The notes under the pieces: model-generated
Told to the model about the DNA's origin: nothing
Databases searched by the model: none
The model's input: the letters and a program-made list of their open reading frames with translations, nothing else
Assembly: GCF_958295425.1 (NCBI RefSeq)
Contig: NC_081139.1
Span: 14,893,888 to 14,957,887, forward strand
Source of the DNA: Solea solea
Taxonomy: Eukaryota; Chordata; Actinopteri; Pleuronectiformes; Soleidae
Length of the DNA: 64,000 nt
Direction: 5' to 3'
Shown: positions 27,801 to 39,800 of the stretch, piece by piece
Position numbering within the stretch: position 1 is the first letter of the stretch
How the letters are laid out: each line of letters starts with the position of its first letter
Translations under genes and position numbers: made by a program

Positions 27801-30800
27801 AAAAGTTAGAAAATTAGAAATGCAATAATGTCAACATAAAAAATGAATAAGCTAGTCACACAAATGCAATCTGTTTCAGTTTTAATTATTCTTTGCACAA
27901 TATATATATATATTATTATATTATATTTATCAGAGGAGTCTGGTGTATTCAGCGACAGCACCGCTGAAAGCCTGGGATCGCGAGCTGCATCACAAACCCT
28001 GCCGCTGTATTTCAGTTCAGATAGAGTCTGTGCTATACAGTCATGCAGGAACTACTAAACTAATCTTGTTTTAATTAACTGATTCTAATGATTCAGTTAC
28101 ACTGAAAACAACTGCTTCACAAGACTAGTTTGTGTGTGTCGTGTATAAAACAAAGTCACGGCAGTTTCATGCAGCCGTGCTGTGATGACTCCGCCCACGT
28201 TGAGGAGGTACTATTATTGTAATTGGAAAAACCAACCAAACCGCATAGAGTCGAGCCGTGCCGTGCCAAGGCAATTCGAGTCGTGCCAGAACCATGTAGT
28301 GGAAAAACATTTGAGAGTATTGCTGGAGTCCAGTGAGATTTTACAGAGTAACTTTGGGTTGAGCAATTTCTATTGACTAAAGCTTTTGAAGAGTTAAGTG
28401 CTGTGACCAGACATCAAGCCACATATTTCAAGCCACTGACCTCCTATGCCAAATGATTAGCCCGGCAGTGGGCTAATGATGAATCCCTAATCCCTGATGT
28501 CCATCAATGATTTTTTCTGTAGTGCCGGGGCATGTCTGAAAAACTAATGAGCCAGTACATAACTTTTGCTTGTTGTGGCAGAGGCAAAACAAATAACGCT
28601 GAGCAATTGTGCAGCATATACATCATCATGTGCTATCTACAGAGTACTTGATGACATGCACAGGTACTGAGATTAACATAGAGATAGAAACATCATTAAT
28701 GTGAAAAAAATACTTTTCCATCAGCTTTAATCACATTTTGTTTAAAGGCGACATAGAACGCTTGTATCACACATATATGTTAGTTATGGAGGTCTACTTA
28801 CATATATTAACTTGTTTTCATGGTTAAAATCCTCCTAATCGCTGCAAACGAGCCGATCAAAATATCTCCTCACTGACGCTCTCGTCAGCCGCGCTGTTTC
28901 AGACCAAAACCACACCCCCAGAACCAGGACTGTGTTGTGATTGGCCAGCCAACGAGAGCTTTCCTACTGTCCTGTGATTGGCCAGGTACCTGGAAGTGAC
29001 GTAATAGATAGGCCAGCTCTCAGATACACAGCTCCCCCTCTGGCACGGTGGATGCTCTGCATCTCAGCAGCTACAACGAGAGTTGTTCTTCTTCTTCTGC
29101 GGTTGAATGTACGCAACCGGATGTGCCCGGACTAGTGCCCGCACCGGGAGGCGCTACGGTGGTGAGAGGAGTGGTGAGGATTTCTGATGACGACATCAAA
29201 CTACGGAAGTGCCGATCCGCTTCGCAGAGCCCAGGAAAACAATACAACACTATTTTCTCAGCAGTGGCTGAACTGTTTGTTCTGAAGCTTTAGGGTTTCA
29301 TAAACGAGGTAATGACGCAGATACACACACAAACGCAGCGTTAATTGGAGCTTCCGGTCTATGTGGGCTTTAATGTAAATCACCAGTTAATGCACCTCTG
29401 CCAAGCTCATGCATTTAAAAGTGAGTTTTGGAGTTAAATCTATCACACACAATTACATATAACTCTATCAACACATCTAACATCTGTAGATGTTGCTGGC
29501 ATGACCCTCACCTGATTTAATTGAATAAAGTAAATACCACATTCGTCTAATAACAATAATCTGTAGTTGCACAACTCCACAAATGTCAGAGGTTGTTGTG
29601 GTTGTGATTAGGGGACACCTACAGCACAGTTCCAGTTCTCGTATCAAATTATGAACCTGAAACCTGTTAAGTTGGTTCCTGTCTGAACCAGATTCTTGAT
29701 TTTTCCCTTGCGAGCCATTACATCATCAGTGGGTGTGTCAATGCACATTAAGCGAGAGGAAGGAAGGAAGGACAACACACCGGTGAAAATGACAACGGAA
29801 ATGAACAACATGCAATGGTCTGCAGAAGAGGCGAAATGTTTGGTGGCAATTTACTGATTTAACAGAAGGAAAGCTTACAGAGGCTCAATGCAATCTGTCC
29901 TGTTGCCACTGCCATGTTTACCTCTGCTCATGTTATGCATAGAGCAACACCTGGCAGCGATAATGTAGGGGAGTGGATTTCAGCTTAGATTCTGCTTAAT
30001 GCTAGTGTGAATGTGGACTGTTTCCCTAAGAGAACCAATATTCCACATAGAACTAGACATAGAAAGAGTCCTTTCTGATGTGAAAGTGAAGAAATAATGA
30101 CATGGCTGAGCTTCTCAAAGTTCACAATATTCTTGCCTTTTCTGCTCGTCCTCTCACCTATAACTTTTTTTATCCACTTTCTTTCTTTCTTTCTGCGTTG
30201 TTATTATTCATGAACATCATTAAAAAATTAGTACATACACCAAACACACGCAGCATTAGGAGTCAGCGGTACATTTATGCTGCATTGCATTCAACATTAC
30301 CACAACTACTGAGGTCTTTTATCCAGAGATTAAGCTCTAGCTCTGCAGTGATTTCACTTCAGATTTGTCACCGAGCAGCAGAGAAATTAAAGATTCACCC
30401 GTAATGATATATCCAAGGTCAGCTCCTAATTGCAGAGAGAGGGTACAGTTTCATTAATAGGGTTAAAAGCTACGGTTAGTGATGAGACGTGGAAAACACT
30501 GGAGGGGCCCAGAGAAGCCACCGCCACATTTTTCATCTGAATCTTAATCTTCTCAGGGCTAAGAGCCACTAACAGTGTGGGATGTAATTACAGGAATTTA
30601 AGAGCTGCCTGAATGCTGCTCTGCAAATCTGAGTCTGCTGAGGTAAGGAACAAGGACAAAGCAGCTTGTAAACTTACCTAACACAGACTTTGGGCTGTTT
30701 TCTGACTAGTTTCAGTCTAGCGGTGCTTTTATCCACTGTGTAAATTACATATATTTATCTGTTCTGAACAATGAGAATGGTCATGGAAATAGAGAATTTA

Positions 30801-33800
30801 CAAATTACATTTTTTTTCTGACATGAAAAACATTCAGTATGTTAGAAGACCAGTCTGGTCTCCCAGAGAAATGCACATTCGGTACAAATGCAGTTTACGG
30901 TTTTGTAGTTCACAATTTGAAGCAAAATTCCGACTCGAAGGAGAAGTAGTTTTGTTGTTGTGTTATGAGGGCATCACAGTGGAGAAACCATTATCTATTT
31001 CTAGCACTAACCCAGTGCTTATTGAGCTTAAACTGAACCATGTTCACAGGAAATGTTTAACGTCACCCTCATTTCCTCCTTTTTTATTATTCCGAAATAT
31101 GAGCTACCACGTATGGTATGCAGTACTATAAATGAAATGATCATTGTGACTGGGTTGATGTTATAGAAGGAGGTTTTGTGTGTGTGTGTGTGTGGGGGGG
31201 GGTTCGTACTATCACCTTCTTCCTCCTCCGATACAAGTCAGCTCCAGCTCATACATCTCAATAAGGCACTGCGACAGCTTGTTCCTCCTGTAAATTGATG
31301 TTTGCTGGGATATAATTTATTTTGGGAACGTGACTCTGTCCTCTGGAGGACATTTAATTATTGTGTGTATGCAATGAGCAGGTAGCCACCGTGACCTGTA
31401 CATGGTCCTCGAGTTATTTAAACAGATGAAGAGAGTGTGCAGGAAGAAAGTGACATGATGCAACTGCATTGATTTATTTTCCTATTGTTGCTTCACTGCT
31501 TTTCAATGCATTGAGAGATTGCTGTGATGGAACAAAAGAGGTTGAAAGTTGAGAACCAGGGAGTTCTGTCTGGGATTTTAAATGAACCTTACAACAACAC
31601 TGGCTCCATAAGGCCCCATGGGCAGGCGTTTTAAATAAGATTTGACTGCATAAATGAACAAACTTTCAGGAGAGAATCTGAATCCGATTTTTTTTCGATT
31701 TTGAAACCTGATTTGAACCTGATTTGGACGTGGGTTGAGGAGTTCTGCACCATAACTTGAGAGATGCATTTTCCTGCATCCATGTGTAAAGGCCGCACAT
31801 CAGATGTGAGTACACTAACATTGGTAACAAAAACGTTGGTAAACGCCTGGACACATAACTCTGATTTGATCACATGCAATTAACGGTGCAGCGTGAAAAT
31901 ACATGTACCTGCAGTTTGCATTGTGAACACAGACGTAGTCAAGTGTCAAGCGTCACAGCAACCACAAGCACAACTTAATTTGTAAATTACCAAAGCAACA
32001 GAGGTGATTCACTTTAGGTTAGTAGGTGGATAATTGCCAATGTAGACATTTTCTTTCAGCCCACAAGCACTTAAGCTGCCTCAAAGAAACAGGTTGCATT
32101 GTGACTTGATGCTCGAGGAGGGTTTCCCTCCTAATCCTGTCCTCCATGTGCTAAATGCCACACAGCTCTCTTCCTCTCCCCACCTAGCATCTGAAAATAG
32201 ATCCTCGCCATGACTCTGATGTCGTCTTAAGTGCAGGAGAACAGTGCAGCTTGTATAGGAAAACAGTTCACCTCAGCGGATCTTTCAGCAGCACAGTATG
32301 AAGTACACTTTGTGCTTTTGGTTGCCTTGGGAACCTGTGTGCACATCAAAGGGGATCAATAGTTTTCTTTTCTTTTTAATTTATGTGCGTATGTGTGTGT
32401 GTGCACATGCACTTTGAGCCATAAAACTCATTGGGTAATACCGAGGGTATCCTTCTCTTTGTGATACCCTGGAATATCACCGCTGTCAGTATGTACCTAT
32501 ATAATCTGATCAATCTCATGCCCCCTTACAAATTATCCTTGGTACCCTGCAAATAAACCCTCAACGGCCGCTCTATTAGGTTCACCTGTTCAACCCTTAT
32601 TAACATAAATATCAAAACAACCTGATAAAATTCAACCAGGGCATCACAAAAGAGAAAAAAGCAGATTTCAATGACTTGGAATGAGTGGCATGGTTGTTGA
32701 TGGTGGGAGTATATCAGAAACTGCTAATCTAGTGGGATTTAGGGGAACAACCATCTCAAATATAAAGAGGAAAACATTATAGGAAGGGAAGGGAGAAGAG
32801 ATCTTTGACATCAAATTGGCTACAACAGCAGAGAACCAAACCAGACGCCAAACCTGCAACATTAAGATTCTGTATTATGTTATTTTACATATTTCGCAAT
32901 ACGTAAAAAGGGTGAAACGGGCAGGACCAAGTGGAAAGGAACTGGGCTTGTAACCAAAGAGTCACCGGTTCAAATCTCAGCACAGGTCAAGTGCCCATCC
33001 CAATTGCTCTCCAGGCGCAGAAAAGTGCTGCTCACTGCTCCTTTAATAGTTGGTGGTTTTAGGGCATGCTTTAGATTAAAAGCCTGGTCCATGATCTGTT
33101 ATAAAATAACATAATGTATTAGATTAAGTCATAAAATTACATTGTATGTAATCAGAGATTAAGAAAACGCGTAACATTGAAATACTGGCTTCACCGATGA
33201 CAATGGTACAGCCAGTATATTTACAATTTCAATTTGCAGGCTGAACATTCTGTTTATGTTTTGGTTTTTGGTCTGTTGCACAACCGACTCCCACCCACCC
33301 AATAACACAGCCTGTAGCGCTTCAACACAACGGTTGCCAGCAGATCAACAAATAACGAGACAAGACACACATATACACTGGCTTTCACTTGAAAAAAGTG
33401 GCGTAGGGGTTTATTTACACTTTAAGTACAAAATTCATGTATCTGTACGTTACTTTATTTATATTTCTAAAAACCAATACCCCAATACCTTTCCCCTAAC
33501 TACCGTCATTACTTGTTTCTCAGCAGATCAAAAATCTATTAGAGAAAGAAAGCAATCAGAGCACAAACCTCTGCCAAGGCTGCTCATTTTTCATATCAAC
33601 TCCAAAACCGAATCTGTTTTTGTTTGTTCGTTTTATCACCTCCAACCCCAGATATTGTCATAAAAATCCACCCTTTATTTTTCAAGCAATGCTGCTCACA
33701 GACAGACAAATGCGGCCAAAAACTTTATGTCCTTCATGGAACTAATAACAATATTTTTCTTCAAATGTAACCACAACAAAATGTACTTCCTGCAGCAGTG

Positions 33801-36800
33801 TGTAGTTGAATAAAAACATCATTTTTAAAGAACATCAAAAAGCCAACATTCTGATACTGAGCGATATTAAAGATATTGATGTGTCAGAACGATCCATCAT
33901 CAAAAGCTCGGGGGAATACAAATCAAGGTTTGAGCAATTTGCAATTACTCACACTGATGCATGAATGATTAATGTTGATTTCATCGCTGTGGGGACAGAA
34001 TATATTTGGCTCAGGAAGTTGATCTCCTCAAAAGTAAACACATTAGATTTTGTGGCATGGGGATTGATTTGGGTTTGGACAGCAATGACTTTGAACTGTC
34101 CCGACAAATATATGACTATTTACTCATTTTAAATGATCTCATCACTTTTTAACTTTCTTTGTGCGTTTCTGATTAGATTTAAGCAGTTTTAAGTTTCCAG
34201 TGTGTGTCTTTTCTGCAAAAGGTTGGTTATTGTTAATGAATGTGAAGACTGACGGTCAATTTCAGCTTTGTTAAATATGAATGATTATGAGGATTTCATG
34301 ACTAAGCCTCATGAGGCAGAACTCTCAAAGCATCAGGTTATTTTGCATCCTCCTCAGGTGAGTCCTGGTGACATTGTGAAAGGATAAGAAGTTTACTGGA
34401 AACATGTACAAAGAAGTTTTGACTCAGGAGCAGATCTCAAGAGGATTCCTGTCTGGAGCTCATCAGTCAAAGTCAAGGTCAACAAAAAATATGGTCTGGA
34501 AAAAATGTCAGAAAACACATTTCTCCATCTTACAGGACTATAGACGTAAGTTAAAAGGCATTTGGATGATCTTATATTTGTCATTATATGGTATAAATGA
34601 AACCATGATGACATCATAAAACACATCATTACAGGTTTTTATTTCAAGATGGGTGGTGTCTCACAAATCAAGAAAATAAAGAAGTGAACTGCATCATGTC
34701 CAGGGAGATTTTTTTTTTAAATGTAAAAATCTGTAATATATAATTATCCAGACAATGATTCCTCTCAGTGAAATGAACACACTGAAGGAATTCTCCACCA
34801 CAGGAAATTAAATGCCATACAGAACTGAAGATGTTTGGTGTGAACATTAAACATTTGGCTAAAGCAGCAGCAGAGATTAAACATTAATGTCCATATTGTA
34901 ATATATATCACACATGAAAACACCGTCACTTATCGTTTACCTCTGTTTTATTGTACTCATTGAATTGTTTTTTGTATTCATTTTTTATTCATGCAAAATC
35001 CCGACCAGGAACAAAGACTGCAAATTAGCTAGAGCTGGAGACGTCTTGCATACATTACATTTTCCATTTTGTTGCAATGTTATTGTCCCTGTTAAATAAA
35101 CAATCAATCAATAAATAAGTACAAAGTGAACGGGTAGTGTTTAAAGGGGGAGTTATTATGCTTCATAAAACCATTTTTTAGTACAAAACTGGAGAGACAC
35201 TGTTTTTTTCTTTACTCCATATTCCTTTACTCCACAGTTGTTTTTTTTCACATCCTCTCAGGCATGATTTTATGCTTGAGATAAGATAAAGATAAGGTTA
35301 TATATAACATATAGAGAGGATACACTCCTGCAATCAGCTAGTGGCTGAATAGTTTCTATCCTTGCAGCTGCAATGTTAATTAAAATTGCACGGAGCCATA
35401 ATACCACTGCCATGTTTGTTTTATTCAGATTCATTTAATAGAATAGAAGCTTTATTGTCATTGCACATCAGGTATACAATAGAATTGCTGTGCTTCTATT
35501 GCCAGTGCAGCAGTAAGCAGTATAAATACAGTAAAATAAGAATGAAATAGAATAAATAAAACTATTACTAAAAGGGATTTTAAAAAGAAATATATACAAT
35601 TAGACATACAGTATACAGTTTGGAGCAGCAGTTGTCCGTTGAGTTCTTCTAGCTCATCCTTACTGAGCCAGAGATCAAATTCAATTCAGCACTTTTAAGC
35701 ACTGTAATTATTTTGTAGTATGGCATTATTTTCTTTGTGTTTGCAGTAGGTGTTAATCACCTTAATGTGTATACTTTAGGAGTTGTGTGAATAATCATGT
35801 AACACAGGCGCGTCAAACTCATTGTAAGTCAGGTGCCACATACAGACCAGTCTGATCTCAAGTAAACCGGAAGAGTAAAATAATAGCATGAATAAGAACT
35901 CCAATGTTTTGAATTTAATTAGTCTTTTCATAAAACGTATTGTGAAAAACCTGATAATGTTATGCTTAAGTTATCATTTCCATGTGCATTACAACTTACA
36001 GATCACAGTGACCTACAAAGGTACAAAACATTTAGTATCTCAGATATCTGGAACTAAAAATTCTAGTGTGATTAGAACATGTCAAGATCCATAAATTATT
36101 TTACTACACATCTATGTAGTATTCCTGAATCTAAAGTGGGAGCTAATAAAAATGCAAGCCCAGGGGACAAATCAGGAAATACTCTATGTACAACTAAATA
36201 ATTGTATCTTCAAGCGTTAACGTTCCTGCTCTGTTTCTGGAGATTAAGTTTACACAAATTCATCTTGTGGGCCGGATTGGACCTTCTGGTCAGCCAGTTC
36301 TCGCCCGCGGGCCATACGTTTGACACCCCTGTTGTAGGCTGTTTTTACTCAGTTGCCGTTTCATGACTCTGAGTTACATCCTTCCCTTAAAAGGCTGTGT
36401 GATGCATAGACTGTAGCCCCAGTTGCCTTCTATTCAAATGATGAAACCACTGTGTTATAGTGCACAGTGAGGCGCAGTTTTGCTATTAAATGTAGCATCC
36501 TGGCACTTTAGCAAGTTGTTTCAGTGTGTACGATAGCGTTTGTCAAAATACAGTCAATGTCGGATATTTCTGTATTTCCCATGTGGCAACACTGCTCCTG
36601 CCAGAGGGCATGAGGTTAAACAGGTGCTTTCCTCTGAGTGAGGGGACAGCAGCAATTTCCCCTGCTCTGCTGAGACACTGTGTGTCTTCCAGAGAGCATG
36701 AGGGACAACCAGTGATGTTTTTGGGGCAGTTTTTAAGACGCTCTGCATGGGGCTACACCAAAAAGATTTGATGTAACATTGCAGCTGTGTGTATCCGACA

Positions 36801-39800
36801 CGAGACTTCCATGCAGGTTGGAGTCATCTAATAAGATGCACTTTGCAGACTGAAGATGAAGGAGCGGAAGATAATTTATAAGTGGCCAATCATTAAGTGT
36901 TTGCTTTATGACTCTGTAGAGGAGGGTTTTTTTTACACAAACTGTCAGGGCTGTTTATGCATTTCATTTTAATGAATGGTTTTCAATCATCAATTATTGT
37001 AATAGCTTGGACACATCAAGCATGACGAGAAGATTTAATTCCCCTTTGGTCCCAAAAAAAAAAAGAAGAGCTGTCAAATAACTTTCATCTTGTGTTTTTA
37101 AAAATGACTTGATCAGCCTTCAGACAAGACACAAAAATGCCAAAATCGTATGTTACTGCTCAGCCCATCACGCTGACAGTGTATTAGTAATTAAAGGCAG
37201 AACACGTAGAAGCCCCCCGGGCCTTTAAAACACATAAAGAAGAAGCTTGGTTCTCTCCTCTGCCTCTGGCAAACATACCACATGTTCCTCTGCTCTCTCC
37301 GAGGTGGGAAGAGAACGTGTCATTTTGTCAGTCCAGGTGATAGATTGATCAAAGGTCGATGTCTGACACTCAGAACTTCATGAGCATTGGATGATATTTC
37401 CAGGAGGTGAGGCAGTTTTCAATTCTTACCGGTACTGGTACAGTAATATTACCACAACCTTTACTACATATTGTTCACTTCTCCTCAGTTTCATGCATCC
37501 TATTTAGTATTTATTATTATTTATTTATTCATGATTTGTACCAAAATAAAATCTTATATTTTTGAACAAAATCATGTTTTTTTTGTGAACAAAAAAGTAT
37601 GTAGTGTGACATGGACAAATGATTCTGATGCAAATGCGACTTGTTTGGGTGTTTTTTCATGCAGGTGTGCTTGTTATACAACACCAGCTCCTGAGGAAAT
37701 TGTGATGACTACACGTTCACAATGTTATCCTGAAAAGCCACTGGAATCACGGAATAACCTAGCTTCAGTAACATTAATGCTTTAGAAAGAAGTAATGGGA
37801 GAAAAAAAAGTGTTGTAAAACAAAGTCATTTTCCATGAAAACTGGTAACAAGAGAACAATATAGTTAAAGCAAGTATAGAACCAATATCAACATGGATAT
37901 TGTTGTGCTACCATCACCACTGCACAGTCCAAACTGTTTTAACATCATAATGACAAGAGTAAGCCAAAGATCCCTTTAAAATAATTTAAAATGTTATTTT
38001 ATGTTCAAAAATGTGATGTTTTATTTCAGTTGTATTTTTATTATGCTTATGGGCCATTGTATTACACCAATTGAACTACTTGTTAAAACTGTAGTGAGTA
38101 ACTTTTAAATATAAACATATGTCTGCTTCATTCAAAGCAATGTCAGTAGTTGGGTTTTGTGTCTCCCACAACTTTCCCACTCCCACTGCACACAGTGAGG
38201 CATTTTACGTCACGACTGAGGAGGCAAGACAGAATATCAATGTCAATGATGCATGCTCCTCCAACACAACGCAAAACAATGCCTGACCACATGCCGGTAT
38301 CACAGCTGCTGCTGTTCCCTTCACCAGGCAGCTCCAAGTCTCCTGGATGCAGCAATCTGGACAATTAACCAAAGTGCAGTAGACCATAAGATCCAATGTC
38401 TTGCACTGCAGAATGTAAGAGCTTTCGGTGTGTGTGTGTGTGTGTGCATGTGAGAGAATGATGATGGTGGGGGAGAGAAAGAGAAACAGCAGTGTTTTGG
38501 TAATTAGTCAGAGGCCCACAGAGGGTGACATAAATTCTGCACTGCATCATAGATGTAAATATCTAATCAGCCACCAGCAACTCATTGCATTAATGGATGT
38601 AGACGTGGTCAAGATGACCTGCTTAAGTTTAACTTGAGCATCAGAATGGGAAAAAGGGTTTCAGAAACTGGTAATCTACTGGGATTTCCGCACTCAACCA
38701 TCTCTAGAATTTACAGAAAATAACCGGTGAGCAGCAGTTCTCTGGGTGAAAATGCCTTGTTGTTGCCAGAAGTCAGAGGAGAATGACTAAACTGGTTCAA
38801 AATGTTATAAAAGCAACAGTAATTCAAATAAAAGAAATTGTTACAAACCATATGCAAAAGACCATAACATGTCAAACCTTGAAGCAGATGGGCTACAGCA
38901 GCAGAAAACCCCACCGGACATATTAGGTACATACTGTACATTGAGTGTCCTGTGAATGTTTAAATGAAGTTTATATTTCATGAGGTGCCTTTGATATTGA
39001 CATTTCTCTTAGTGAAGCACTTTATAACAACTAGAATATAAAGAGTGTCATATTAACCTAATATTTCTAATGTAAAACACACAGTTGACATGGTGAGAGA
39101 AGAGTAGGTAGGATACAGAAACTGGGGTGTGCACATCTGAGAAGCCAACATCTTAATATTTCTGACACAGGAAGACTTGAAAACAAACAAACAGGGCAGA
39201 TGCAAGCAGGTGCAAACACTTCAAAGACTCTGGTGTGACAGCTCACATGGAAAATCAGGACATACAAGCTCACACCCCACACTCAGTCCTGACAAATGAA
39301 ACTATGTGATACCACAGTGTCAGATTGAAACAGGGAACTGTAAACTGTGTCTTGAAATGTGGTTGAACTTTACATTAACTTCAGTTTACACTATGAAAAT
39401 GCTGCAAACATGTTTTTAAGATGTCAGCGATAAGAAACTTCAGGGGAAACCTTTGCTTCTAACATCAGATGTACACTGTACTTACGAGAGCGTCCTTTCC
39501 ATTCTGCTGCCAGTTGAGCCGATGATCTCCCCCAACGTGCAGAAGGTCTGACCCAGGAAGTCCTTCACAAAGGAGAGGAGACCAGTTCACAATCAATACT
39601 ACTTAATGCAGCAGGTTGCACACATGCACCACCTCATCAGTTATCATTAACTAAGACATGTTTCACACATACATGAAAATTATGTGTTTAATTATATACA
39701 TAGCAGGAGTATATTAGTGTAAAAAGGCTAGGTGAGATGGAATATACAGAAATATACAGAAAACTAGACGGTGTGGCTAATCACAGTAAAGTATAATGAC

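Noticed and set aside
32932..33010. Candidate tRNA gene
   Set aside because: Has A and B boxes but no convincing acceptor stem, and is followed by a SINE body; annotated as a SINE instead.
33256..33663. 135-codon plus-strand open frame
   Set aside because: No recognisable domain, no supporting splice signals and AT-rich composition; expected by chance in 64 kb.
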